This document shows positions 33,560 through 41,565 of a stretch of DNA of 64,000 nucleotides, piece by piece (the first letter of the stretch is position 1; the number at the start of each line of letters is the position of its first letter). This DNA is from Streptomyces aurantiogriseus. GTDB taxonomy: Bacteria > Actinomycetota > Actinomycetes > Streptomycetales > Streptomycetaceae. Under the pieces are notes generated by a model. That model saw only the letters and a program-made list of their open reading frames with translations. It was not told where the DNA came from and did no database searches. The DNA is taken from positions 62,001 through 126,000 of the forward strand of contig NZ_BMSX01000014.1 of the NCBI RefSeq assembly GCF_014649375.1. The letters run 5' to 3'. The translations under genes were made by a program, and so were the position numbers.

Positions 33560-35320
33560 TCAGGCGCCCAGCACGCCCGGCAGGGCCAGCGCGCCCAGCA
33601 GGGCCGTGCCGACCAGCAGCCAGGCCACGTAGTCCCCGACGTGCCCGGACTGCAGGCGGCGCAGCGGCAGGGCCCGGTCGGGGGCGGCGAGCAGTCGCGG
33701 ACGGGTGACCGCGACGGCCGCCAGCCCGACGGCCGCGAGGGTCGAGGCCAGGCCCAGCAGGGCTCCGGTCCAGGTCCAGTGGACGGAGGTGAGCGCGCCT
33801 CCCGACCCGGCCTCGTGCACGGCGTGCGCGACGACGTGGGCGAGGCCGGGGGCCACGCCGGCGGCGACCGACGCCGCCAGCAGCAGCGCGGGGACGACCG
33901 TCATGGTGTCGGGGACGCGGGTCAGCCGGCCCCGCGTCTCCGGCCGGTCGCCGGCGCCGGTCGTCTCGTCCCCCTCGTGTTCCTCGGGGAGGGGGCCGAG
34001 GCCGAGGAAGACACGGGCGGTGACCCGCAGCACCGCACCGGCCGTCACCGCCGAGACGGCGACGTACACCACGGTGAGGGCGTGGCCCACGGCATGCTCC
34101 GTGACGGACTTGCCGAGCGCCGTACCGAACGGCGGCAGGCCCGCGAGCCCGAGCGCCCCGGCGGTGAACATCGCGGCCACACCCTTCAGCCGCCGTGCCC
34201 TGCCGTGCAGGGCGTGTTCGTCGACGCTGCCGTAGCGGTCGAGGAGGATGCCCGTGCAGGCGAACAGGGCGGCCTTCACGCCCGCGTGCCCGAGGACGTA
34301 CAGGGCGACGCCGTCGTCGGCCTCGGGCTTCAGGACGCCGATGCCGATGAGGAACAGTCCGGTGTGGGCGATCGTCGAGTAGGCCAGCAGGCGTTTGATG
34401 TGCCGCTGGTACCAGCACATGACCGCGCCGAGCACCGCCGTCAGCGCGCCCAGCACCACCAGCGCGCGCTCCAGATCGGCGGCCGGGATGCCGCCGGGCC
34501 CGGCGAACACGGTCCCGTACACGCGCCACACGCCGTACACGCCGAGCTCGACCATGACGCCGGACAGCAGCATGCACACGGGGGTGGGCGCCACGGCGTG
34601 GGCGTCCGGCAGCCAGAAGTGGAACGGCACGACGGCCGCCTTGACGAGCAGGCCGGTCAGGACGAGGACGAAGGCGGCGAGGACCAGCGCGTCGGGCCCG
34701 CCGTGCGCGTCCAGGCCGCGCCCGATCTGTGACATGGCCAGTTCACCGGTACGCCCGTACAGCAGCCCGATGCCCATCAACATCGCGTAGGCGCCGAGCG
34801 AGTTGACGACGGCGAAGGCCAAGGCGCCCTGGACGGCCTTGGGTTCGTCGATGCGGTAGCCGGTGAGCGCGTAGGCGACGACGCTCATCACCTCGAAGAA
34901 CACGAACGCGTTGAACAGGTCCCCGGCGATCGCGAAGCCGCACATGCCCGCCTGGAAGACCAGCATCAGCGCCGGGAAGGACCCCGCGTGGCGGCGCGGC
35001 GGCTCGTCGAAGTAGTGCCAGGAGTACACCAGTGCCGCCAGCGTGAGCAGGGAGGCGAGCGCGGCCATGCCGAGGCCCGGGCCGTCGCCGACCACGACGA
35101 TGCCGACGCTCCGGCCGTTCACCGGTGTCCAGGCGCCGGCCCACTCGATCCGGGGCGGCGAGGAGTTCAGCAGCAGGACGAGGGCGAGCGCGGCCGTGCC
35201 GGCGGAGACGGCGCAGCCGATCGTCTCGGCGGCCACCCGGGGCAGTCGGCGGCCGCCCGCGACCAGCAGGGCGGCCCCGAGCAGCGGCCCGGCGACCAGC
35301 AGCGGCAGCAGGTGGCCCAT
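33560..35320 (-). CDS. mnhD: Cation/proton antiporter subunit D (MnhD/MrpD-like), proton-pumping core
   Basis: A 586-residue membrane protein of the NuoL/M/N-MrpD superfamily with about 14 helices. The conserved parts are VFFEVMSVVAYALTGYRIDE (glutamate in helix 5), VKAAVVPFHFWLPDAHAVAP (lysine in helix 7) and LAYSTIAHTGLFLIGIG. It conducts protons or sodium for the complex. The ATG at 35320 overlaps the TGA of the C subunit (TGATG). Last gene of six in the operon, downstream of B, C and the small subunits. A MrpA-sized subunit is not present in this operon. Confidence 0.9.
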   Translation of the reverse strand: MGHLLPLLVAGPLLGAALLVAGGRRLPRVAAETIGCAVSAGTAALALVLLLNSSPPRIEWAGAWTPVNGRSVGIVVVGDGPGLGMAALASLLTLAALVYSWHYFDEPPRRHAGSFPALMLVFQAGMCGFAIAGDLFNAFVFFEVMSVVAYALTGYRIDEPKAVQGALAFAVVNSLGAYAMLMGIGLLYGRTGELAMSQIGRGLDAHGGPDALVLAAFVLVLTGLLVKAAVVPFHFWLPDAHAVAPTPVCMLLSGVMVELGVYGVWRVYGTVFAGPGGIPAADLERALVVLGALTAVLGAVMCWYQRHIKRLLAYSTIAHTGLFLIGIGVLKPEADDGVALYVLGHAGVKAALFACTGILLDRYGSVDEHALHGRARRLKGVAAMFTAGALGLAGLPPFGTALGKSVTEHAVGHALTVVYVAVSAVTAGAVLRVTARVFLGLGPLPEEHEGDETTGAGDRPETRGRLTRVPDTMTVVPALLLAASVAAGVAPGLAHVVAHAVHEAGSGGALTSVHWTWTGALLGLASTLAAVGLAAVAVTRPRLLAAPDRALPLRRLQSGHVGDYVAWLLVGTALLGALALPGVLGA

Positions 35321-35679
35321 CAGCCGCGCAGCTCGGAGAGTTCGTCGGGGTCGACCGTGCCGTGCCGCTTGGAGATCTGCACGACGAGCGCGAGCAGCAG
35401 CGCGGTGACGGTGGCGCCGACGACGACGTCGGTGAGGGCGAGGGCCTGCACGACGGGGTCGACGACCGGCCGGGAGCCGGGTTCCACGTCCGAGAAGACG
35501 GGCGCGGTGGCACCGTCGCGGTAGCCGACGGCCAGCAGCAGCACGTAGGTGGCGGACTGGCAGACGGCGAGGCAGCCGACGGCGTGGATCAGGTTGCGGC
35601 TGGTGGCGAGGCCGTAACAGCCGGCCAGGAAGATCCAGACGGCGACCAGGTACGGCAGGACGCCCATCATGGCGCTCAC
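35320..35679 (-). CDS. mnhC: Cation/proton antiporter subunit C (MnhC, NuoK-like)
   Basis: A 119-residue three-helix protein. LPYLVAVWIFLAGCYGLATS, RNLIHAVGCLAVCQSATYV and PVVQALALTDVVVGATVTAL match MnhC/NuoK, with the buried acidic residue in the third helix (LTDVVV). GTG 35679 overlaps the B-subunit stop (GTGA) and its TGA overlaps the ATG of subunit D, so the three are translationally coupled. Confidence 0.9.
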   Translation of the reverse strand: MSAMMGVLPYLVAVWIFLAGCYGLATSRNLIHAVGCLAVCQSATYVLLLAVGYRDGATAPVFSDVEPGSRPVVDPVVQALALTDVVVGATVTALLLALVVQISKRHGTVDPDELSELRG

Positions 35680-36416
35680 AGCGATCTCACTTCCTCGATC
35701 TCCACGGCCTGGTCCAGGAAGCGGGCGAGCAGCACGACGACCGCGCAGGCGACCTCCATGCCGATCGCCGCGTTCAGCAGCGGGACCGTGCCACCGGAGG
35801 ACAGCGTGTTGAACGTGCCGTACGGCAGCAGGGTGTTGGCGAGGAAGGCGGTGCCGGCGAGGACTCCGGCGCATCCGGTGACGACGTAGGCGGAGGCGGA
35901 CAGGGCGTCGCCGACCTCGTACACGCCGATGGGCCGGACGCGTTCCAGGGCGCGGTAGTCGGCGCCGACGTAGAGCAGGTGCAGGGAGGTCGCGGCGACG
36001 ACCCCGCCCTGGAAGCCGCCGCCGGGGCTGAGCTGGCCGTGCGCGATCACATAGAGACCGGTGAGCAGGGCGACGGGCAGGACGAGCAGGGTGTAGCGGC
36101 GTACGGGCCGGTCCACGTGGGCGGGTTCGGGGCGGGCGCGGTGTTCGTCGCGGGTCTGGCGCAGCAGGACCACGCAGCCGAGGACCGCCGCGAACAGGAT
36201 GCTCATCTCGCCGAGGGTGTCGAAGGCGCGCTGGTCGAAGTTGACGGAGGCGACGGTGTTGGCGGTGCGCCGGGCGAGGGAGGCGTCCACCGCGCGGTCG
36301 CCGTACGGGTGCCGGTCGCCGCCGAAGCCGGGCAGGTCCAGGCAGGCGGCGACGAGCAGCGCGGCGAGGCCGGAGCCGGCGGCGCACACGAGCCACAGCC
36401 GCAGACGCGGGCTCAT
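35676..36416 (-). CDS. mnhB: Antiporter subunit B (MnhB) fused to an MbhE-like N-terminal segment
   Basis: A 246-residue membrane protein. Residues about 45-85 (ASVNFDQRAFDTLGEMSILF then AAVLGCVVLLR) resemble the MbhE or MrpA C-terminal piece. Residues about 105-246 are the MnhB domain (LYVIAHGQLSPGGGFQGGVV; NTLSSGGTVPLLNAAIGMEV). Normally those parts lie on MrpA and MrpB. The fusion and the missing large A subunit make this look like an Mbh-like module. ATG 36416 overlaps the upstream stop (ATGA). Confidence 0.85.
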   Translation of the reverse strand: MSPRLRLWLVCAAGSGLAALLVAACLDLPGFGGDRHPYGDRAVDASLARRTANTVASVNFDQRAFDTLGEMSILFAAVLGCVVLLRQTRDEHRARPEPAHVDRPVRRYTLLVLPVALLTGLYVIAHGQLSPGGGFQGGVVAATSLHLLYVGADYRALERVRPIGVYEVGDALSASAYVVTGCAGVLAGTAFLANTLLPYGTFNTLSSGGTVPLLNAAIGMEVACAVVVLLARFLDQAVEIEEVRSL

Positions 36417-36673
36417 CTCCCACCGTCCCTGTCCTGGGCCCGTCGCCGCACCTTGCGGACCGTCAGCAGCAGCAGGAGCGGGGTGAGCGCGGAGCCCACC
36501 GCCAGTTGCGACAGGCCGACGTCGGGGGCCTGGAGGACGGTGAAGAGCACGGCGAGGACGATGCCGAGGACGGCCAGGACCAGGGCCTGGCGCACCGGGT
36601 CGCGGGTGACGACGGCCACCGTGGCCGAGACGGCGACCAGCAGCAGCGCGACGGCGATCAGCGCGTCAGCCAC
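36413..36673 (-). CDS. MbhD-like (DUF4040) small antiporter subunit
   Basis: An 86-residue two-to-three-helix protein. RDPVRQALVLAVLGIVLAVL and LQAPDVGLSQLAVGSALTPL are the DUF4040/MbhD signature, including the aspartate in APDV. In MrpA this is an internal segment; here it is a separate gene. GTG 36673 starts 8 bases inside the F-subunit gene and its stop overlaps subunit B. It probably helps form the channel with B. Confidence 0.82.
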   Translation of the reverse strand: MADALIAVALLLVAVSATVAVVTRDPVRQALVLAVLGIVLAVLFTVLQAPDVGLSQLAVGSALTPLLLLLTVRKVRRRAQDRDGGR

Positions 36674-37118
36674 GGCGCACCCCGCGGAACCCGCCGGCCA
36701 GCGCCCGTGAGGCGACGACGTTGCCGCCGATCAGCAGAGCACCCGTCAGCAGCAGCTTCACCGTGGCCCGGCCCGGCGCCGTGGCCGCGCACAGGGCGAG
36801 GACGACACCGGCCCCGACGCCCGCGGCCGCCCATGTGGCGCCCCAGGCGCGCGGCGGGTCCCCGGCGAGTTCGTCGGCGAGCAGACGGGCGAAGACGAGG
36901 GTGCCGACCGGGCCCAGCAGCGCGAGGACGAGGGCGAGGTCGACGTAGGAGGGGCGGTCGTAGCCCTGGGAGAGCAGGAGCAGGATGGGGCAGGCGAGGG
37001 CCGAGGAGAGGTTCTGGGCCACGACGCGGCGGCGCAGCGGGCCGGTGGCGACGCCCCACAGGGTCGCCCCCACTCCCCCGGCCAGGACGACGGCCGCCGC
37101 GAGCAGCCAGCCGTTCAC
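36666..37118 (-). CDS. mnhF: Antiporter subunit F, with a C-terminal extension resembling part of subunit G
   Basis: A 150-residue membrane protein. LSSALACPILLLLSQGYDRP and SYVDLALVLALLGPVGTLVF fit MrpF. The tail (VLALCAATAPGRATVKLLLT, GALLIGGNVVASRALAGG) looks like the C-terminus of MrpG, but the RFPD motif of G is not visible, so the fusion is tentative. GTG 37118 overlaps the E-subunit stop (GTGA). It connects the small subunits to DUF4040 downstream. Confidence 0.75.
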   Translation of the reverse strand: MNGWLLAAAVVLAGGVGATLWGVATGPLRRRVVAQNLSSALACPILLLLSQGYDRPSYVDLALVLALLGPVGTLVFARLLADELAGDPPRAWGATWAAAGVGAGVVLALCAATAPGRATVKLLLTGALLIGGNVVASRALAGGFRGVRRG

Positions 37119-37297
37119 CGGCCGGTCACCGCCCGCCGCGCCGCCCGGGCGGCGAGTGCGGCGAGAGCCGCGGTCCCGGCGCCCACCACGAGTTCGAGGA
37201 CGTCGACGGTGCTGACGAGGACCAGCCAGAGGAGGGCGAGCGCGGTCCACCAGGCCAGGTACTCGCCCAGCACCGGAAGCGCCGTACGCGGTCTCAT
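37115..37297 (-). CDS. mnhE: Short MrpE-like antiporter subunit
   Basis: A 60-residue protein with one long hydrophobic stretch (LAWWTALALLWLVLVSTVDV) and a basic tail. It resembles the start of MrpE, but full MrpE is about 160 residues. This is a short form, or a separate small subunit. ATG 37297 has GGGAGGCGGCGC upstream, a good site, and it opens the operon. I would not be surprised if annotation pipelines skip it. Confidence 0.65.
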   Translation of the reverse strand: MRPRTALPVLGEYLAWWTALALLWLVLVSTVDVLELVVGAGTAALAALAARAARRAVTGR

Positions 37298-37518
37298 GCG
37301 CCGCCTCCCGGGGTCGTCCGTGATCACTGGTCACCGGCATCCAAACACCGCCCCCTGCCCTGCGGAGAGCGGCACGCGCGGCTCACAGCGCGGAGTGCCC
37401 CGAGCGCAGGAACGGAAACCCGGCGTGTGCCGGGGACAGCGGTGCCGCCGACCGCATCCTCCGGCCGTTCGCGGGTAACCGCCTTACTACGCAGGGAAGT
37501 TGAAGACTGGAGGACCGC

Positions 37519-38142
37519 ATGGCCCGTGCAGCCTTGCGTCCGCGCGCCGTCCAGCGCGCGCTGACCGCGTTTCGCCTGCGCACCACCAAGCCCCGAGGGC
37601 CGGCTCCGACCGAGCCCGCCGAGGGGGCGAAGGACAAGAGAGCCCGAGACAGGAAGGACAAGGAGCCGAAGCGGCCCGAGCGCGGGCCGGTGCCGTTCCC
37701 GCTGCGCCTGCTGGCGATGCTGTTCGCCTTCGCGTTCATGGTGGCGTTCGCCGTGGTGCTCGCCCGCGTCACCCTGGCGCCGTCCCCCGCCTCGGAGGCG
37801 CTGGTGCACTCCAACCTGCGGCCCGGCCGCTCGCTGCGGGCCTATCTGGACCAGCCCGAACTGCGCGACGCGGTGAAGCAGATCGGCGGAAACCTACTGC
37901 TGGGCGTGCCGTTCGGCATCCTGGTGCCGGTCCTCGCGCCGAAGACGCGCGGACCGCTGCGGGTGCTGCTGCTGACGGCGTCCGTGATGCTGCTGGTGGA
38001 GTTCGCGCAGGGCGCGCTGGTGACCGGGCGCGCCTTCGACATCGACGACGTCATCCTCAACACGGCGGGCGCGCTGATCGGTTACCTGCTCGTCGGCCGG
38101 CGGATGAGCCGGGCGATCCACGCACGCGAGCGGCGCGCGTGA
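37519..38142 (+). CDS. VanZ-family membrane protein
   Basis: A 207-residue protein. The first 58 residues are basic and charged (KDKRARDRKDKEPKRPE). Four hydrophobic helices follow with the VanZ signature: QIGGNLLLGVPFGILVPV, VMLLVEFAQGALV and FDIDDVILNTAGALIGYLL. VanZ-like proteins affect teicoplanin sensitivity or phosphoinositol-type functions; the exact activity is unknown. GGAGGACCGC precedes the ATG. It is divergent from the antiporter operon across a 221-base gap with no other gene. Confidence 0.88.
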   Translation: MARAALRPRAVQRALTAFRLRTTKPRGPAPTEPAEGAKDKRARDRKDKEPKRPERGPVPFPLRLLAMLFAFAFMVAFAVVLARVTLAPSPASEALVHSNLRPGRSLRAYLDQPELRDAVKQIGGNLLLGVPFGILVPVLAPKTRGPLRVLLLTASVMLLVEFAQGALVTGRAFDIDDVILNTAGALIGYLLVGRRMSRAIHARERRA

Positions 38143-38172
38143 CCCCGGCGGACGGCGGGGGCGCTGGGATCC

Positions 38173-38276
38173 AGGGCCTGTCCGGCGGATCATGCCGCAG
38201 ACGCGGGGCTTGGCACGCCCATCCGCGTTGATGAGTCACCGCCGGTTCCTGCGACCTGATCCGCCGGACAGGCCCT
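38173..38276. mobile_element. 104-bp MITE-like element with perfect 20-bp terminal inverted repeats
   Basis: The ends are AGGGCCTGTCCGGCGGATCA (38173-38192) and its exact complement at 38257-38276. The 64-base centre has no open frame. It resembles the termini of IS elements and their non-autonomous derivatives that are common in Streptomyces. Flanking target duplications are not clear. The right end supplies two bases of the TAG stop (38275-38277) of the neighbouring minus-strand gene. Confidence 0.7.
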
Positions 38277-38511
38277 AACGCGGTGTCCAGGTGTACCGGT
38301 CACCGCCCACCCAGCGCACCACGTCCGGGTCGTCGAGGTCGTGGACCGTGATGCCGAACGCGGCGGCTGTCTGGAGGACGTCGGTGACGGCCCTCGCCTC
38401 ACCGACCACCTCGCCGTCTATTTCCACGATGCGGAACGGCGATGCGCCGGGCTGTACCCCGAGCACCGTGATCCGCGGGTGGGAGATGTAGGGGCTCGCG
38501 ATTTCGGTCAT
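38275..38511 (-). CDS. Small conserved hypothetical protein
   Basis: A 78-residue protein: VLGVQPGASPFRIVEIDGEV, then VHDLDDPDVVRWVGGDRYTW. It looks like a compact beta fold with an alpha segment. No family name is known to me. ATG 38511 has no Shine-Dalgarno site, and a TACGCT (-10-like) lies about 14 bases upstream, suggesting a very short leader or none. The TAG stop is made by the end of the MITE-like repeat, so the C-terminus may have been changed by the insertion. Confidence 0.6.
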   Translation of the reverse strand: MTEIASPYISHPRITVLGVQPGASPFRIVEIDGEVVGEARAVTDVLQTAAAFGITVHDLDDPDVVRWVGGDRYTWTPR

Positions 38512-39042
38512 GTCATAGAGCGTAGAGCGGAACCGGCGGGTAGGAATCTCCCCGTTTGCCCCTTGGGGAAGATCGAGTTCCGTCCATCGACGCGCCTTGG
38601 GGAGATCCAGCTCCGACCTGGTCGCCCACCGACACCCGGGCGATCTTGGTTCCACCCTTGGCCGGAAGGCGTGACCGCCTTCCCACCGTGAGGCAGAGAG
38701 CCGGCGGTGCCGACGGCAGGGGGCGCCGCTCCCCGGGTCGGCATCCGGTCGATGGCGCCACCGCGATCTCAGCCGAGCATGCAGGTGACCGCTGCGCGGC
38801 GGATGCTCGGTGAACCGGCCGGCGACGCCGGCCGCCACACCAGGGGAACACGCGGGCCCGTCACACCGACGGCGCATTCGACAGCGGTCGCAGCCCCGAC
38901 TGGCCCGAGTTCCGTGGGAGAAGCGCCGATCTCGCACACGAGCCAGTCGAGCCGAGTGAGCAGCCCGGCTCCCGCAACGCCGAACACATATCCCTTATTG
39001 TCGCTTTTGATGTGATCTCGCGGACGGGATGGAGTTGGGGCC
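38512..39042. other. 531-base gap with dyads and a degenerate direct repeat, no gene
   Basis: Three structures stand out. A direct repeat of about 21-22 bases (38561-38582 and 38595-38615; CCTTGGGGA...GATC-AG-TCCG) differs by one indel and two changes. A CCGAGCAT/ATGCTCGG stem spans 38773-38810. CGGCCGGCG-A-CGCCGGCCG is a perfect 19-base dyad at 38816-38834. An AT-rich patch (38985-39015) likely holds the MFS gene promoter. No coding frame is convincing. Confidence 0.45.
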
Positions 39043-40470
39043 GTGGCGTTCGCGGAGTCGGCCGGTAGCGGTGAGTCGCTGCCCTCTCCCGAGTGCGCCC
39101 CGGAGTCCGAGCGGCGGTCCTGGGCACCGCTGCTGGCGGTGTGCGCCGGGTATTTCATGGTGATCCTGGATGTGACGGTCATCAACGTCGCCGTGCCGGT
39201 GATCGGCCGGGAACTGTCGGCCTCGCTCACCGGCATCCAGTGGATCACCGACGGGTACACCCTGGTCTTCGCCGGGTTCCTGCTGACCGGTGGCGCGCTG
39301 GGCGACCGGCTGGGCAACCGTCGGGTCTTCTGCTCGGGCGTGGTGGTGTTCACCGTGTCCTCGGCCGCGTGCGCGCTCGCGCCGAGCGCCCCCTTCCTCG
39401 TTGTGGCCCGGCTGGTGGAGGGGCTCGGCGCGGCGCTGATCGTGCCCGGTTCCCTGGCCCTGCTCCAGCAGGCCTACCCGGCGCCGACCGCACGCTCGCG
39501 GGCCTTCGGGCTGTGGGGTTCGATGGCCGGCATCGCGGCCTCTGCCGGCCCGCTGCTGGGCGGGCTGCTCGTCTCCACGGTGGGTTGGCGCTGGGTGTTC
39601 CTCATCAACCTGCCCGTCGGTGTGGCCTGCCTGGTGCTGACGCTGCGGTATGTGGCCCGCTCGCCCCGGCGCGCCGACCGGGCCCTGGACTGGCCGGCGC
39701 AGTGCGCGGTCGTGGCGGCGGTGGCGCTGCTCACCGCGGCGCTCAACGAGGCCGGACGGCGGGGCTGGTCCGATCCGGCTGTTCTCGCCGGGGTGGGCCT
39801 GGCCGTGTCGGCCACCGCGGCCTTCGCGATGCGCGAGCGGCTGGCCCGGTCTCCCGTCCTTCCGCTGAGCCTGCTGCGCTCCCGCGCGATGAGCGGTGGA
39901 GCCGTCATCGGCCTGCTGTTCAACTTCGGCTTCTACGGCATGGTGTTCACCGCCAGCCTGGAATTCCAGCACCAGCGCGGCTACAGCGCCCTCGGCACCG
40001 GGCTGGCGCTGTTCCCGGCGGTGGCGATGACCATGTTCGCCTCCGTCCTGTCCGGGCGGCTGACCCGCCGCACCGGCGATCGTCCGCTGGTGGTCTCCGG
40101 CATGCTCCTGGCCGCCCTGGGGCTGGCCGGCTGGGCCGCGGCGGGAGCCGACCCCGCCTACCCGCTGCTGGTGGCCCCGATGATGGCCGCGGGGTTCGGC
40201 ACCTCCTTCGCCCTCACCGGATCGACCGCCACCGTGATGGGTGCCGCACCCCCGGCGTACTCAGGGGCCGCCTCCGCCCTGTTCAACACCACCCGCCAGA
40301 TCGGCAGCGCCACCGGCGTGGCGCTCGGCGGCAGCCTGCTCGCCACAGCCACCGACTTCACCACCGGGCTGCGCACCAGCATGGCCATCGGCGCGCTCGC
40401 CTATGTGACCGCCGCAGGCCTCGCGTGGCTGTGCGTGCCGGCGAAGTCCGAAGGACACAGGGCGTCCTGA
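39043..40470 (+). CDS. MFS drug exporter (DHA2, 14-helix type)
   Basis: A 475-residue transporter. The motif FMVILDVTVINVAVPVIGRE (helix 1, D34-type motif) and WITDGYTLVFAGFLLTGGAL followed by GDRLGNRR (motif A) identify the DHA2 subfamily. LGGLLVSTVGWRWVFLINLP is motif C-like. Such pumps export antibiotics or toxic compounds using the proton gradient. GTG 39043 follows GGAGTTGGGGCC. No repressor gene is adjacent. The large gap upstream with dyads may be the control region. Confidence 0.92.
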   Translation: MAFAESAGSGESLPSPECAPESERRSWAPLLAVCAGYFMVILDVTVINVAVPVIGRELSASLTGIQWITDGYTLVFAGFLLTGGALGDRLGNRRVFCSGVVVFTVSSAACALAPSAPFLVVARLVEGLGAALIVPGSLALLQQAYPAPTARSRAFGLWGSMAGIAASAGPLLGGLLVSTVGWRWVFLINLPVGVACLVLTLRYVARSPRRADRALDWPAQCAVVAAVALLTAALNEAGRRGWSDPAVLAGVGLAVSATAAFAMRERLARSPVLPLSLLRSRAMSGGAVIGLLFNFGFYGMVFTASLEFQHQRGYSALGTGLALFPAVAMTMFASVLSGRLTRRTGDRPLVVSGMLLAALGLAGWAAAGADPAYPLLVAPMMAAGFGTSFALTGSTATVMGAAPPAYSGAASALFNTTRQIGSATGVALGGSLLATATDFTTGLRTSMAIGALAYVTAAGLAWLCVPAKSEGHRAS

Positions 40471-40625
40471 GGCCGTCGGGCAGGAGGCGTGACCATCCGT
40501 TCTCCGCACGGGCCACCGTCGACCGTCTCACCTTCAACGGCACCATCGGGCGGGCGCGACGGCACCCCGGGTGCTGCGCGAGCTGGACCGTGCCGGGATC
40601 TCGAGACGTTCTCCGTGGGACGGCC

Positions 40626-41435
40626 TCAGGGGCGGCGCCAGTCGTCGCTGGTGAGGTGGGAGCCGGCCTGCGGGCCCATCCGCAGCATGCCGCCGTCGAC
40701 GCTCCAGGAGGCGCCGGTGACGTACGAGGCTTCGGGGCCGGCGAGGAAGGCGATGACGGCGGCGACCTCGCGGGCGTCACCGGGCCGGCCCAGCGGGACG
40801 CCGGGGCGGTCGACGGTGTGCACGTCGGTGTTCTCCTGCCCGGTCATGGGTGTGGCGATCTCGCCGGGCGCCACCGCGTTGACGGTGATGCCGAACTCGG
40901 CGAGTTCGAGGGCCATCACCTGGGTGAGCAGGCCGAGGCCGCCCTTGGCCGCGCAGTACGGGGCGGCGCCGACGCGCGGCTGGTGCTCGTGGACGGAGGT
41001 GACGTTGACGATCCGCCCGCCGTCGCCCTGCTGGATCATGTGCCGGGCCGCCTTCTGCCCGCACAGGAACGGGCCGACGAGGTCGACGTCGAGCACTCGG
41101 CGCACGTCCTCCAGTTCCAGGTCGAGGAACGGCGTCATGGTGCCCGTACCGGCGTTGTTGACCAGCACGTCGAGACGGCCGAGCCGGTCGCACAGCTCGT
41201 CGACGGTGCCGGCGGCGGTGGGCAGCCGGGTCAGGTCCAGCTGCGCGACGGCGGCCCGCCGGCCGTGCGAGCGGACCTCCTCGGCGGTCTCCTCGGCGCC
41301 CTTGAGGTCGCTGTGCCAGGTGATCCCGATGTCCATCCCGGCCTCGGCGAGGCGTACGGCGGTGGCACGGCCGATGCCGGAGTCGGCGCCGGTGATCACG
41401 GCCACCTTGGGGCGGGGTGCGGTGGGGGCGGACAT
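40626..41435 (-). CDS. SDR-family oxidoreductase (glucose 1-dehydrogenase-like)
   Basis: A 269-residue Rossmann enzyme. TGADSGIG (15-22) is the NAD(P)-binding loop, NNAGTG the stabilising strand, and S147, Y160 and K164 (SVHEHQPRVGAAPYCAAK) the catalytic triad. AVAPGEIATPMTG is the substrate loop. It is a classical SDR of usual length and lacks a specific substrate signature. ATG 41435 follows GAGGAGG. It is divergent from the PHP gene, which starts 130 bases away. Confidence 0.9.
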   Translation of the reverse strand: MSAPTAPRPKVAVITGADSGIGRATAVRLAEAGMDIGITWHSDLKGAEETAEEVRSHGRRAAVAQLDLTRLPTAAGTVDELCDRLGRLDVLVNNAGTGTMTPFLDLELEDVRRVLDVDLVGPFLCGQKAARHMIQQGDGGRIVNVTSVHEHQPRVGAAPYCAAKGGLGLLTQVMALELAEFGITVNAVAPGEIATPMTGQENTDVHTVDRPGVPLGRPGDAREVAAVIAFLAGPEASYVTGASWSVDGGMLRMGPQAGSHLTSDDWRRP

Positions 41436-41565
41436 CACTGACCTCCTCGTGGACGGCGAGGGTGGGTGGGACGTCGCAGTACCCGGGTGCGTACGGGGCA
41501 AACCGCCGGCCGTCCCGTTGTGCGGGCCGGGCGCGGCTGGGGAACCCTGGAGCCAGGAGGTGGCG

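Noticed and set aside
38275..38937. 220-residue extension of the small minus-strand protein
   Set aside because: The upstream part reads through the direct repeats and dyads with no coding bias; ATG 38511 fits better.
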